A DNA stretch of 64,000 bases, from the NCBI RefSeq assembly GCF_000384315.1, contig NZ_ARVW01000001.1, positions 6,617,001-6,681,000 of the forward strand. The letters are read 5' to 3'. Positions 50,557 to 60,927 of this stretch are shown here, one piece after another. The translations under genes were made by a program, and so were the position numbers. Source of the DNA: Amycolatopsis nigrescens CSC17Ta-90. Its GTDB lineage: Bacteria; Actinomycetota; Actinomycetes; Mycobacteriales; Pseudonocardiaceae. The stretch's first letter is position 1; the number at the start of each line of letters is the position of its first letter. The notes below the pieces were generated by a model. That model did not search any database and had not been told where the DNA came from. It was given only the letters and a program-made list of their open reading frames with translations.

Positions 50557-51417
50557 GTGGACCTCACCGTCGCGCACCTCCAGGCCCTGCTCGCCGTCGA
50601 AGAGCACGGCAGCTTCACCCGCGCCGCCGGGGCGCTCGGTCTGACCCAGTCCGCGGTCAGCCGCACCATCGCCGCCGTGGAGCGACGTTTCGGCAGGAAG
50701 CTGGTGCACCGCGGGCCCGGCGGCGCGTCGCTGACCGCCCTCGGTCGCCAGGTCGCCGAACACGGCCACGCGGTCGTCGGGCGGCTGCGCGCGATCGACG
50801 CACTTGCCCAGCGACGGGACGAGCCGAGGCTGCGCGTCGGCGCGGTCGCCAGCGCACTGGTCCGGCTGGTGCCCGCCGCGCTGGACCGGCTGCGGGCCGA
50901 CTGGCCGGAGCTGGACGTGCTCACCGCGCGGGGCGATGACGACGAGCTCGCGGACTGGCTCGCCGCGGACACCATCGACTTCGCCGTGACCACCGTCCGC
51001 ATCCCCGGCTCGCGGCCGGCCGGTGTGGTCACCGACGAGTTCCTCGCCGTGCTACCGCGCCGGCACCGGCTCGGCTACGCGGACCGGGTCGGGCTCGCCG
51101 ACCTGGCCGGGGCCGGTGTCGCCGATCCAGGCGGAACCTGCGGGCCGCTGCTCGCGGCGCGGTTCGCCGAGCAGGGGGTGAGCTGGCGGCCCGACCACAC
51201 GGTCCGGGACGTTTCCACCGTGCTGGCCATGGTCGCGGCCGGCATCACCGCCGGGGTGGTACCCGCGCTCGCCGCACCGGTACCGGCGGTGAGCAAGGTG
51301 GTCCTGCGCCCGCTCGACCCGCCCGTGCACCGCAGCCTCTACCTGTATCGCGCACCGGGGAACCGGTACGCGAAAAGCATGGTCGGTATGCTCGCGGGCT
51401 CAGGTTCCCTTGCGTAG
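50557..51417 (+). CDS. LysR-family regulator divergent from the EamA exporter
   Basis: The 286-residue protein has a LysR HTH (LTVAHLQALLAVEEHGSFTRAA, LTQSAVSRTIAAVERRFG) and an effector-binding domain ending LRPLDPPVHRSLYLYRAP. GTG 50557 starts it. Its 3-prime end overlaps the convergent membrane protein gene by 18 bp. Divergent position suggests control of the EamA gene; the short gap holds a weak ATGA...TCAT symmetry only. Confidence 0.87.
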   Translation: MDLTVAHLQALLAVEEHGSFTRAAGALGLTQSAVSRTIAAVERRFGRKLVHRGPGGASLTALGRQVAEHGHAVVGRLRAIDALAQRRDEPRLRVGAVASALVRLVPAALDRLRADWPELDVLTARGDDDELADWLAADTIDFAVTTVRIPGSRPAGVVTDEFLAVLPRRHRLGYADRVGLADLAGAGVADPGGTCGPLLAARFAEQGVSWRPDHTVRDVSTVLAMVAAGITAGVVPALAAPVPAVSKVVLRPLDPPVHRSLYLYRAPGNRYAKSMVGMLAGSGSLA

Positions 51418-52284
51418 CTGGAAAGTCACGTCCGCCCCGGTCTCGCGGGTGAACGGCTCGTCTTCCTTGAGCGCGCGCAGCCGGACGGCGAGATCGGTGG
51501 CATAGATGTCCACTGTGGACTCAATGAGGTCGGCGTAGGTCCGTACGGCGCCTCGGCCGCGCAGCCAGCCGGTGGCCCAGATGCCGGCCGCGACCGGGAT
51601 CGCCGGCCACCAGAACAGCCCGGCCAGCAGGTAGCCCACCGCCCAGGTGGCCTGGTTCACCGCGCTGTCGAAGGCCGAACGGGCGGCACGCAGCTCGGCG
51701 CGGGTGGTGTCGTCCAGCACCAGCCACAGGCGGGGCCACCAGGACTGCAGGTCCACCTGGTACTCGTGGTACACCCGCAGCTCGGCGCCGGCGATCCGGT
51801 CGCCCATCCAGGTCGGCCTGCTCGGCCTGGTCATGGCGATCCCGTTGCGGCGCGCGGCGAGCAGGTTCCGCTCCCCCTCGCCGGTCGCCTTCCCGACCGC
51901 CTCGTGCGCCCTGCTCCACCGCTTTTGCCTGCGGGCCACCAGTTTCCGGCCCACCCAGGACAGCGGGGCCGGCCGCGCGTCGGCCCAGGAGCCGAGCCAC
52001 AGCCGCTGCGTGACCCCGGTCAGGCCGCCCACCACGAAACCCGCCGCGACGGCCGCGAACAGCACGGCGACCAGTACCAGTGCCTGCGCCGCTGGCGGCC
52101 GGGCGCCGAGTGCGGTGGACCAGGCACCGGCGCGCCGGACCAGCTCGTTCCAGTCGAGGGCGTGCGCGTGGCCGAGCACGGCGGCCACGGTGGCGACGAA
52201 GGTGAGCAGCAGGCCGGGCAGCATCAGCAGCGAGAACCACTTTTCGGCCAGCTTGCGGCCCAGCTCGCCGAAGAAGGAGTTCAC
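51400..52284 (-). CDS. Membrane protein of the CHAT/TPR locus, 294 residues
   Basis: It starts NSFFGELGRKLAEKW followed by a membrane helix (FSLLMLPGLLLTFVATVAA), a second near residues 65-90 (ALVLVAVLFAAVAAGFVVGG), a cytoplasmic or external domain with VGRKLVARRQKRWSRAHE and VYHEYQVDLQSWWPRLWLV, and a helical hairpin near 212-245 (GYLLAGLFWWPAIPVAAGI). No family is recognised. Its start overlaps the stop of the small Cys-rich gene (ATGA at 52281-52284), so the two are translationally coupled. Together they are divergent from the TPR-CHAT gene. It may anchor or be the membrane target of the CHAT system. Confidence 0.75.
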   Translation of the reverse strand: MNSFFGELGRKLAEKWFSLLMLPGLLLTFVATVAAVLGHAHALDWNELVRRAGAWSTALGARPPAAQALVLVAVLFAAVAAGFVVGGLTGVTQRLWLGSWADARPAPLSWVGRKLVARRQKRWSRAHEAVGKATGEGERNLLAARRNGIAMTRPSRPTWMGDRIAGAELRVYHEYQVDLQSWWPRLWLVLDDTTRAELRAARSAFDSAVNQATWAVGYLLAGLFWWPAIPVAAGIWATGWLRGRGAVRTYADLIESTVDIYATDLAVRLRALKEDEPFTRETGADVTFQLRKGT

Positions 52285-52637
52285 GCCCGGCTCCGGCGCA
52301 GCGGCCGCCCCAACAGCCAGCAGTCACCGGGCACCGGACCGCCCGGTTCCCGCGGCACGGTCCGCCCGCAGCGCCCGTCCGGGCAGAGGTAGACCTCCGG
52401 CGCGGTGTGCGCCGTGGTGCCAAGGCCTTGCATGCTCATCGCCGGGCCGCTGGAACGGTGGCCGTCCAGCGCTTCCTTGGGGATGCCCAGCCGGGGCAGC
52501 TGCTCCCGGACCGGGGTGCCCGCCTTGATCTCGCCGATCACGTCGTCGAGCACCTCGGAAATGCCCTGCTGCCTGGCGAACTGCCGGAGTTCCGGCAGCG
52601 TCCCGCAGAAGCCGGCCAGCTGTTCCTCCTGGTCCAC
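52281..52637 (-). CDS. Small protein with C-terminal Cys motif, coupled to the membrane protein
   Basis: GTG 52637 is five bases after GGAGGGG, giving 118 residues; in-frame starts further upstream would run into the divergent gene's leader. The N-terminal half is helical (LRQFARQQGISEVLDDVIGEI) and reads like a small adaptor. The C-terminus holds YLCPDGRCGRTVP and later PGDCWLLGRPLR, a C-x4-C plus C pattern with Pro/Gly between that could bind a metal or be a recognition tail. It looks like a small companion protein of caspase-type loci in actinobacteria; I cannot confirm a named family from sequence alone. Confidence 0.7.
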   Translation of the reverse strand: MDQEEQLAGFCGTLPELRQFARQQGISEVLDDVIGEIKAGTPVREQLPRLGIPKEALDGHRSSGPAMSMQGLGTTAHTAPEVYLCPDGRCGRTVPREPGGPVPGDCWLLGRPLRRSRA

Positions 52638-52704
52638 CGCATCCCCTCCGCCACTTGCGTGCGACCATCCTGGCACAGCCTGCGGGTGACCTTGAGGGGG
52701 ATTC

Positions 52705-55700
52705 ATGGACCGCGAGCAGCTGGTGAGCTCGTTGCAGCGGAGGGTCTCGTGCTACACCGACGGTGATCCGGCTCCCGTGCTCGAACCCGAAGCCCACACC
52801 GAGACCGAGCGGCTGCTCACCTTCCTCGGCACTCCGGACGGCGTCGACTTCAACGTGCTGCACCTGGCCGGCCTGGTGTACCTGCTCCGGGCGGCCGCGC
52901 TGTACGAGCGGCGGTCGCCGGACGCGGCGGTGACGGAGCGGCTCGCCTTCGTTCTGCTCACCCCGGTGTACCTGGCCCATCCCGACGCGGTCGACGAAGA
53001 GGTGGGGAAGGCGATCCGGCCCGCCCTGAACCTGAGCCCGCCGGAGGCCGGGCACGCCGGCTGGGCGCAGGACCTCGGACTGGCGCTCGCCGCGGTCGCC
53101 GAGTTGACCGGTGACCTCGCCGCTTTCCGGGACGCCATTGCCATGCTGACCGACGCCGTGACCGAGGCCGCGGCCAACTCGGACGCGCGCCGGTCCGGTT
53201 ATCTCGCCGCGCTCGGGGTGACGATGCGGGTGCTGTACGAGCGGCACGGCGCTGCGCCGGTACTGGCGAACGCGCTCGGCGTGCTGGCCGAGGCGGTGCG
53301 CACGGCCGAGCCTGGCGACCCCGGCCTGCCGCAGTGGACCGCGGAACTCGGTTTCACCCTGCGCCTCGACTTCGAGCGCACCGGCGATCGGGCCAAACTG
53401 GCAGAAGCGATCGAGACGGGCCGCCGGGCATGCGAGCTGTGCCCGGCGGAGGCACCGGAACGGGCGGACATCCTGTCCTACCTCGGCGGGGCCCTCGCCG
53501 CCGGCGCAGGCCAGGGCGACCCGACCGCGGACGAGGCGGTCGAAGTGGGCGCGGAGGCGGTTCGGCTCAGCACCTCCGATGATCCGCAACGGCCGGCCAG
53601 GCTGGTCAACTACTCGCTCGCACTGCTGGCCCGGCAGCATCAGACCGGAGACCTGACCGGCGACCCCGCCGACGCGCGGCTGGCCGCCGAGGCGGTGCAG
53701 GAGGCGATCGCCGCCACCGACCCAGGTGACCCGACGCTGCCTTCGATGCGGTCGAGCCTCGGTTACGCCCTGCTGCTCCGCGACCGGGACGACATCGACG
53801 ACGAAACGCTGAACCGGGCGATCTCCGCTTTCGAACAGGCCGCCGCGGGCATTTCGCCCGAGCAGCAGGCCGCCTACGCGCGCTGCCAAGGCGGGCTGGG
53901 TACCGCCCTGCGCCTGCGCTGGCACCGCACCGAGGACCCGGAGACGCAGGACGGGGCCATCGCCGCCCTCCGCGCCGCCGTGGACGCCGCCACCGACCGC
54001 GAGAGCCTGCGCGAGAACTGGGCTGCCGACCTCACCGAACTGCTGGGGGACCGGGCCGTCCGGCAGCGCACGCCGGAGTCGGTGGACGAGGCAATCGAGG
54101 CCGTGCGGCGCCTCGCCGACCGTCAGCGGGACGCCGAGCTGCCGGACACCGAACGCGCCAAGACCTGGATGCGCCTGAGTTCGCTGTACCGGGCGCGTTA
54201 TATGCGTTATGGGCATGGCGGAGCCGATCTCGGCGCGGCGGTCGAGGCGGCCCGCCGGGGTATCGCCTGCACCGAGGTCGAGCCCGCGGTCCGGGTTCGC
54301 TACCTGGTGGACCTGGTCGACCTGCTCTGCCTTGGCAACGATGGCCTCGGCGAGGCGGAACGATTGAGCAGGCAGGCCGTGCGGGACTGCCCGCCGGACG
54401 GTCCGGCTCGGCCGGCGGTACTGATGTCGCTCGCTTCCGTGCTGTGGCAGGCGTACTCACGATTCGGCGATCCCACGCAGCTCGACGAGGCGATCGCGCT
54501 GCTCCGCGAGGCCAGGCCGCTCGAAGCCGACCCCGGTACCGATTCGCGGCTGCTGACCACGCTGGCCGCCGCGTTGCGCGCGCGGTATGGCCGGTCGCCC
54601 GATCTGGCCACCCTGGAGGAGGCGGTCGAAACCGCCCGTGCGGCCATCGAAAAGGCCACCGATGAAGAGGAACGCACTGGCCTGCGGGCGAACCTGACGG
54701 TTTCACTGGTCGAGCACTATGTGCGGACGGAGCACTTCCCCAGCTTGGCGGAGGCCGTCGAAATCGGTGCCAGGGTGATCGAGGAGACCCCGGAGGCCCA
54801 CGTCGCCTTCGGCCACCGGCTGTCGAACCACGGAATGGCGCTGAGCTCCAGGTTCGACCACACCGGCGTGCCGGCCGATCTGGAGGCCGCGATCGACTGC
54901 CACCGGCGTGCGGTCGAGCTGACGCCGGACGGGCATCCCGACCGGGCGCGCCGGGTGGCCAACCTGGCCGCCGCCCAGTTCAAGCAGCTCGCTCCCAGCG
55001 GAGATCTCGACGGTCTCCGCGCGATGGCGAAAAGCGCGCGGGAGGCGGTGTACGCCACCCCGGACGACAACCCCAGCCGGGCGATCCGGCTGATCAACCT
55101 CACCGGGGCGCTGGCCCAGTTGTACGACTACACCGGCGACGTGGAGCACCTGCTGGAGGCGGTCAGCGTCGCCGAGCTGGCCGCGGGCCTGCGTACCGCG
55201 ACCCCGTTCACCCGGCTGCGGGCCGCGAGGATGTGGGGTCGGCTGGCCGGGTTGGCGGATCAGTGGGAAGCCGCGGCGGAGGGTTTCCGCCAGGGCGTGC
55301 GGCTGCTGCCGCTGGTCGCACCGGGCCATCTGAGCCGGGCCGACCTGGAGTACCAGGTGCTGCGACTGGACCGGATCGCGTCCGACGCCGCGTGCAGCGC
55401 GCTCTGGGCCGAGGACGAGGCCGGCGCGCTGGAGGTGCTGGAAGAGGGGCGCGGGCTGCTGCTGTCCCGGGCGCTGGACAGCCGCAGCGACCTGACCGAG
55501 CTGCGTGCGGCGCATCCGGAGCGCGCCGCCGAATGGGAGCGCCTCACCGAGGAGCTGGACGTGCTGACCGGTCGCGCCGAAACCGTGCTGCCGGGGGATA
55601 CCGGGAATATTGGGGACACCGGGGACCTGCCGGGGCCGGCGCCAGGGGCGGACCACCGGTTCCGGCTGGACGAGCGCCGCGTCGAGCTGCTCGGCAAGAT

Positions 55701-56820
55701 CAGGGCCACTACGGGTTTCGAGCGGTTCCTCGAACCACCTCGGCTGGCGCAGCTGCGCCAGGCCGCGGAGTCCGGGCCGGTGGTCACCATCAACGTCAGC
55801 GACCACCGCTGCGACGCGCTGATCCTGACCACGGGCGAACCGCTGGTGGTGCGGCTGACCGGGCTGCACGCCGATGATCTGGCCGAACGGGTCGAGAAGT
55901 TCCTGGCCGCGCTGGACACCGTGACCACCGGCAACGTGGTCGAGCAGGCCATCGCGCAGGTGACCCTGCGGGAAACGCTGAGCTGGCTGTGGGAGGTGGT
56001 GACCGAGCCGGTGCTGAAAGCGCTGGGGCACACCGGCCCTCCGGCCGAAGGCGAACCGTGGCCACGGGTGTGGTGGTCGCCGACCGGGCTGCTGAACTTC
56101 CTGCCCCTGCACGCGGCCGGCCGTTTCCCGCGGGATCGGGACGAGCCCGTGCCGGGGGCCGCGGCGGTGCTGGACCGCGTGGTCTCCTCCTACACGCCGA
56201 CCATCCGCGCCCTGCTGCACGCCCGGTCCCGCCCGGTCGCGGCCCGGCGCCGGCTGCTCGCGGTGGCCATACCGGCGACTCCGGGCCAGGCTCCGTTGCC
56301 GTACGCGCGTGAAGAGGCCGAAGCGCTATCGCGACGCTTCGACGCGGCCTCACCGCTCATCGACGCGGCGGCCTCCCATGACAACGTGCTGGCCGCGTTG
56401 CGTTTCGTCAACTGGGCGCATTTCGCCTGTCATGCGCACAGCGATCCGGCCGGGCCGTCGAACAGCCATCTGCTGCTGCACGACCGGCCGATGAGCGTCG
56501 CGGAGGTGAGCAGGCTCCGGCTGGAAGGCGCCGAGCTGGCTTATCTGTCGGCCTGCTCGACGGCCAGGGGCAGCGCGGAGCTGGCCGACGAGGCGATCCA
56601 CATCGTCTCCGCGTTCCAGCTCGCCGGCTACCGCCATGTGGTCGGCTCGCTGTGGCCGGTGCTGGACAGGACCTCGGCGGAGGTGGCGGCCAGTTTCTAC
56701 ACCGGCCTGGACGGTGGTGCGCCGCCGGCCGAGGCGCTGCACGCGGTGATCCGCGAACGGCGTGCGGACGAGCCGCTGACCCCGTCGGTCTGGGCCGGTT
56801 ACGTCTGCGCCGGCCCGTGA
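52705..56820 (+). CDS. TPR-CHAT protein (caspase-like protease with long TPR array)
   Basis: The 1371-residue protein consists of about 900 residues of TPR-like helical pairs (repeating EAVxxxRxAxxxTPxxxPxRAxxLxNLAxALxxRY patterns) followed by a C-terminal CHAT domain. The latter contains HFACHAHSDP (His1243) and YLSACSTARG (Cys1284), the His-Cys dyad of the caspase/separase clan, then GSLWPVLDRTSAEVAASFY. Both catalytic residues are present, so it should be an active protease. CHAT-TPR proteins act in conflict and programmed-death systems (for example the Craspase protease Csx29 is a TPR-CHAT). ATG 52705 follows GAGGGGG. It is divergent from the small Cys protein and membrane protein, and directly upstream of a contractile injection system. 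Confidence 0.87.
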   Translation: MDREQLVSSLQRRVSCYTDGDPAPVLEPEAHTETERLLTFLGTPDGVDFNVLHLAGLVYLLRAAALYERRSPDAAVTERLAFVLLTPVYLAHPDAVDEEVGKAIRPALNLSPPEAGHAGWAQDLGLALAAVAELTGDLAAFRDAIAMLTDAVTEAAANSDARRSGYLAALGVTMRVLYERHGAAPVLANALGVLAEAVRTAEPGDPGLPQWTAELGFTLRLDFERTGDRAKLAEAIETGRRACELCPAEAPERADILSYLGGALAAGAGQGDPTADEAVEVGAEAVRLSTSDDPQRPARLVNYSLALLARQHQTGDLTGDPADARLAAEAVQEAIAATDPGDPTLPSMRSSLGYALLLRDRDDIDDETLNRAISAFEQAAAGISPEQQAAYARCQGGLGTALRLRWHRTEDPETQDGAIAALRAAVDAATDRESLRENWAADLTELLGDRAVRQRTPESVDEAIEAVRRLADRQRDAELPDTERAKTWMRLSSLYRARYMRYGHGGADLGAAVEAARRGIACTEVEPAVRVRYLVDLVDLLCLGNDGLGEAERLSRQAVRDCPPDGPARPAVLMSLASVLWQAYSRFGDPTQLDEAIALLREARPLEADPGTDSRLLTTLAAALRARYGRSPDLATLEEAVETARAAIEKATDEEERTGLRANLTVSLVEHYVRTEHFPSLAEAVEIGARVIEETPEAHVAFGHRLSNHGMALSSRFDHTGVPADLEAAIDCHRRAVELTPDGHPDRARRVANLAAAQFKQLAPSGDLDGLRAMAKSAREAVYATPDDNPSRAIRLINLTGALAQLYDYTGDVEHLLEAVSVAELAAGLRTATPFTRLRAARMWGRLAGLADQWEAAAEGFRQGVRLLPLVAPGHLSRADLEYQVLRLDRIASDAACSALWAEDEAGALEVLEEGRGLLLSRALDSRSDLTELRAAHPERAAEWERLTEELDVLTGRAETVLPGDTGNIGDTGDLPGPAPGADHRFRLDERRVELLGKIRATTGFERFLEPPRLAQLRQAAESGPVVTINVSDHRCDALILTTGEPLVVRLTGLHADDLAERVEKFLAALDTVTTGNVVEQAIAQVTLRETLSWLWEVVTEPVLKALGHTGPPAEGEPWPRVWWSPTGLLNFLPLHAAGRFPRDRDEPVPGAAAVLDRVVSSYTPTIRALLHARSRPVAARRRLLAVAIPATPGQAPLPYAREEAEALSRRFDAASPLIDAAASHDNVLAALRFVNWAHFACHAHSDPAGPSNSHLLLHDRPMSVAEVSRLRLEGAELAYLSACSTARGSAELADEAIHIVSAFQLAGYRHVVGSLWPVLDRTSAEVAASFYTGLDGGAPPAEALHAVIRERRADEPLTPSVWAGYVCAGP

Positions 56821-57149
56821 TCCCGATCCGTCCCAGTGTCCACTGCGGACAGATCACCATTTCTTGATCGATTGTCGAATTCGACCGAATCTGCGCTGAA
56901 CCGGTGATCTTTTTTCGACAGGAAGAATGAAGATCCTTTTTCGCAAATGGTGGAATATCTTCGGGTGATCGTTGACACGTCACTTGCGGAACGGTAGTAC
57001 TTGTACCGGCTGAAGTGGCACCACTGGTTGGGAGGATCAAGAGGTGCTTCGCGGTGGCGGCGCCAGGGGTGTATTCGGGCGCGGCTGATTACGTCGCACT
57101 TCTCTATTCTTCGAATATGCGGTGGTGCACTCCACTAAATGGAGGTGCC
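56821..57149. other. 329-bp intergenic region before the contractile injection operon
   Basis: Non-coding and clearly more AT-rich than the flanks, with runs such as GATCTTTTTTCGACAG. The only promoter-like pair seen is at 56972-57000. An in-frame ATG at 57015 would extend the sheath by 45 residues without sheath homology and is not favoured. No terminator hairpin is evident after the CHAT gene. Confidence 0.6.
56972..57000 (+). promoter_or_regulatory. Candidate promoter of the contractile injection operon
   Basis: A perfect TTGACA (56972-56977) is followed after 17 bp by TAGTAC (56995-57000), a weak -10. The leader to ATG 57150 would be about 145 nt. Confidence 0.4.
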
Positions 57150-58967
<1,818 letters not shown>

Positions 58968-58983
58968 GACACAGGGACGGGGC

Positions 58984-59508
58984 ATGGCTGAGTTCACTGT
59001 CAACGCACAACGGTTCGACCCCTATAAGAACTTCAAGTTCCTCGTGCTGTGGGACGGCAGGACCGTCGCCGGGGTCAGCAAGATCAGCCCGATGAAGCGG
59101 ACCACGGAGGTGGTGAAGCACCGCAGCGGCGGGGACTCCAGCTCGCCGCGGAAGTCCGCGGGCAGGGTGGAGTTCGAGGCCATCACCCTGGAGCGCGGGG
59201 TCACCCACGACCCGGAGTTCGACCGCTGGGCCAACAAGGTCTGGCTGGTCGGCGCCGGCCGCGGCAGCGAGTCCTCGCTGCGCGACTTCCGCAAGAACAT
59301 CGTCATCCAGGTGCTCAACGAGGCAGGCCAGGTCGCGGTGGCGTACAAGGTCTACCGGGCCTGGCCGAGCGAGTACCAGATCCTCGGTGAGATGGACGCC
59401 AACGCCAACGCGGTCGCCATCCAGAGCCTGAAGCTGGAGTGCGAGGGCTGGGAGCGCGACGCCGAGGTGCCGGAGCCGGAAGAGCCCACGATCACGCAAC
59501 CGGCCTAG
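58984..59508 (+). CDS. Phage tail tube protein (inner tube of the injection system)
   Basis: The 174-residue protein has FDPYKNFKFLVLWDGRTVAGVSKIS, HRSGGDSSSPRKSAGRVEFE, and YRAWPSEYQILGEMDANANAVAIQSLKLECEGWER, the gp19/Pvc1-type tube pattern. It polymerises into the inner tube propelled by the sheath. The last 15 residues are acidic (VPEPEEPTITQPA). It lies 16 bp after the sheath gene and 2 bp before the next gene. Confidence 0.92.
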   Translation: MAEFTVNAQRFDPYKNFKFLVLWDGRTVAGVSKISPMKRTTEVVKHRSGGDSSSPRKSAGRVEFEAITLERGVTHDPEFDRWANKVWLVGAGRGSESSLRDFRKNIVIQVLNEAGQVAVAYKVYRAWPSEYQILGEMDANANAVAIQSLKLECEGWERDAEVPEPEEPTITQPA

Positions 59509-59510
59509 CC

Positions 59511-60242
59511 GTGCTCGCGGGAACGGACCTGCTCGCCGCCTGGGAGTCGGGAGCGGCGGCGGGCGGTGGCGAGCGGACGGTGCTGCTGCACGCGCTGGCC
59601 CGCCCGGTCGCCGATCCGGAGGAGCTGCTCGGGGTGCCGCTCGGCATCAGGGACGCGGAGCTGTTCGCGCTGCGCCGGTCGTTGTTCGGCACGCGGATCC
59701 CGGTGCGGGTGAGCTGCCCGGACTGCGCCGAGGAGCTGGAGTTCGAGTTCGACACCGCGGCGGTGGCCGGGCTGCCCGGTGGCACCGCCGGGGAACCGGT
59801 CACCGTCACCAGTGGCGAGTGGACGGTGCTGCTGCGGCCGCCAACCTCCGGCGACCTGCTGGCGGCGGGGCACGCGGGCACCGCGGCCATGGCACGGGCG
59901 GAACTGCTGTCCCGCTGCGTGCTCTCGGCCGAGCGGGCCGGGGCACCGGCCCGCGCCGGGGAGCTTCCCGCCGAGGTTCAGCGGGCCGTGGCCGAGCGGG
60001 CCGCCGAAGCCGATCCGTGCGCGGACATCCGGCTCGACCTCGGCTGCCCCGAGTGCGGGCGGCGGGTGCGGGCGGAGCTGGACATCTCCGCCTGCTTGTG
60101 GGCGGAGCTGGACTCCTGGGCCAGGGCGACCCTGCTCGAGGTGTACCAGCTCGCCGCGGCGCTCGGCTGGAGCGAGCCGCAGATCCTGGCGCTGAGCCCG
60201 TTGCGCCGCCGCTACTACCTGGAGCTGGCCGGACATGCCTGA
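59511..60242 (+). CDS. Zinc-ribbon baseplate-associated protein of the injection system
   Basis: GTG 59511 lies 2 bp after the tube stop; the 243-residue product has two CxxC pairs, VSCPDCAEELEFEF near residue 70 and LGCPECGRRVRAELD near 180, together a probable zinc site. The rest is mixed helix, ending LGWSEPQILALSPLRRRYYLELAGH. Size, place and ending resemble the T4 gp26/baseplate chaperone-like proteins (PF12322) found in contractile injection operons. The role in assembly is inferred from position. Confidence 0.75.
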   Translation: MLAGTDLLAAWESGAAAGGGERTVLLHALARPVADPEELLGVPLGIRDAELFALRRSLFGTRIPVRVSCPDCAEELEFEFDTAAVAGLPGGTAGEPVTVTSGEWTVLLRPPTSGDLLAAGHAGTAAMARAELLSRCVLSAERAGAPARAGELPAEVQRAVAERAAEADPCADIRLDLGCPECGRRVRAELDISACLWAELDSWARATLLEVYQLAAALGWSEPQILALSPLRRRYYLELAGHA

Positions 60243-60927
60243 CTACTTCGATCGGCTGGTGGCCAGGGCGGCGGACTGGCCGGATGCGCCGGAAGCGGTG
60301 CCGAAGGTGCGGCCGAGGCTGCCGGACCCGTTCGAGCGTCCGCCCAGGGCCCAGCTGGAACAGTTCGAAACGGTGGACGCCCCGCCGTTCACCGCGCCGG
60401 TGCCGGACGATCCGCCAGTGCCGTCGCTACCGGCGCCGCCGTTTCCCTTGCCGCGTCCTGACTTTCCGGCCGCCGGGCCGGAGCCGAGGCCGGAGCCGGT
60501 TCGGCAGGCCGAGCGGATCGTGTCGGTGCCGTCGGGGCAGGTCCGGGAAACCTTGCGGCGGCTGGTGGACCGCCTCGAGGTACGGACCGAAGTGGTGGCC
60601 GCCCCGCCGGTGCGCCCGGCCGCCCCGCGGGCGCCTCGGGCAGGGCGGCCCACCGGTCACCGGGAAACCGTCCCCGCCCCGGTTCGTCCGTCCGTTGTGG
60701 ACATCCGGCTGGCAGGGCGGGCCCAGGAGCCGGGCGGTACGGCACGGTCGCCGGGTGAGCGCCGGGCGCAGCCGCCGCCGGCCGAACGCGTGGTGCGGGT
60801 CAGCATCGGCAAGCTCGCGGTGAAGGCGGCCGCGCAGCCGGAGCAGCCACGGCCGCGGGGCGGGCAACGCCCGTCGCCCGTGGTCAGCCTCGACCGCTAC
60901 CTCGCCGGAGAGGGAGGCGGCTCATGA
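60235..60927 (+). CDS. Proline/arginine-rich disordered protein of the injection operon
   Basis: The 230-residue protein begins PDYFDRLVARAADWPDA, overlapping the previous stop by 8 bases. Residues 45-215 are low-complexity Pro/Arg/Ala (for example PALPAPPFPLPRPDFPAAGPEP in the gene region near 60420). A short structured island, SGQVRETLRRLVDRLEV, lies near residue 100, and the C-terminus reads SPVVSLDRYLAGEGG. No known fold. It is probably a linker, scaffold or tether in the particle. The next gene overlaps its stop (ATGA). Confidence 0.7.
   Translation: MPDYFDRLVARAADWPDAPEAVPKVRPRLPDPFERPPRAQLEQFETVDAPPFTAPVPDDPPVPSLPAPPFPLPRPDFPAAGPEPRPEPVRQAERIVSVPSGQVRETLRRLVDRLEVRTEVVAAPPVRPAAPRAPRAGRPTGHRETVPAPVRPSVVDIRLAGRAQEPGGTARSPGERRAQPPPAERVVRVSIGKLAVKAAAQPEQPRPRGGQRPSPVVSLDRYLAGEGGGS

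Noticed and set aside
52324..54216. 630-residue minus-strand frame opposite the TPR region
   Set aside because: Shadow of the TPR-CHAT gene; low complexity.
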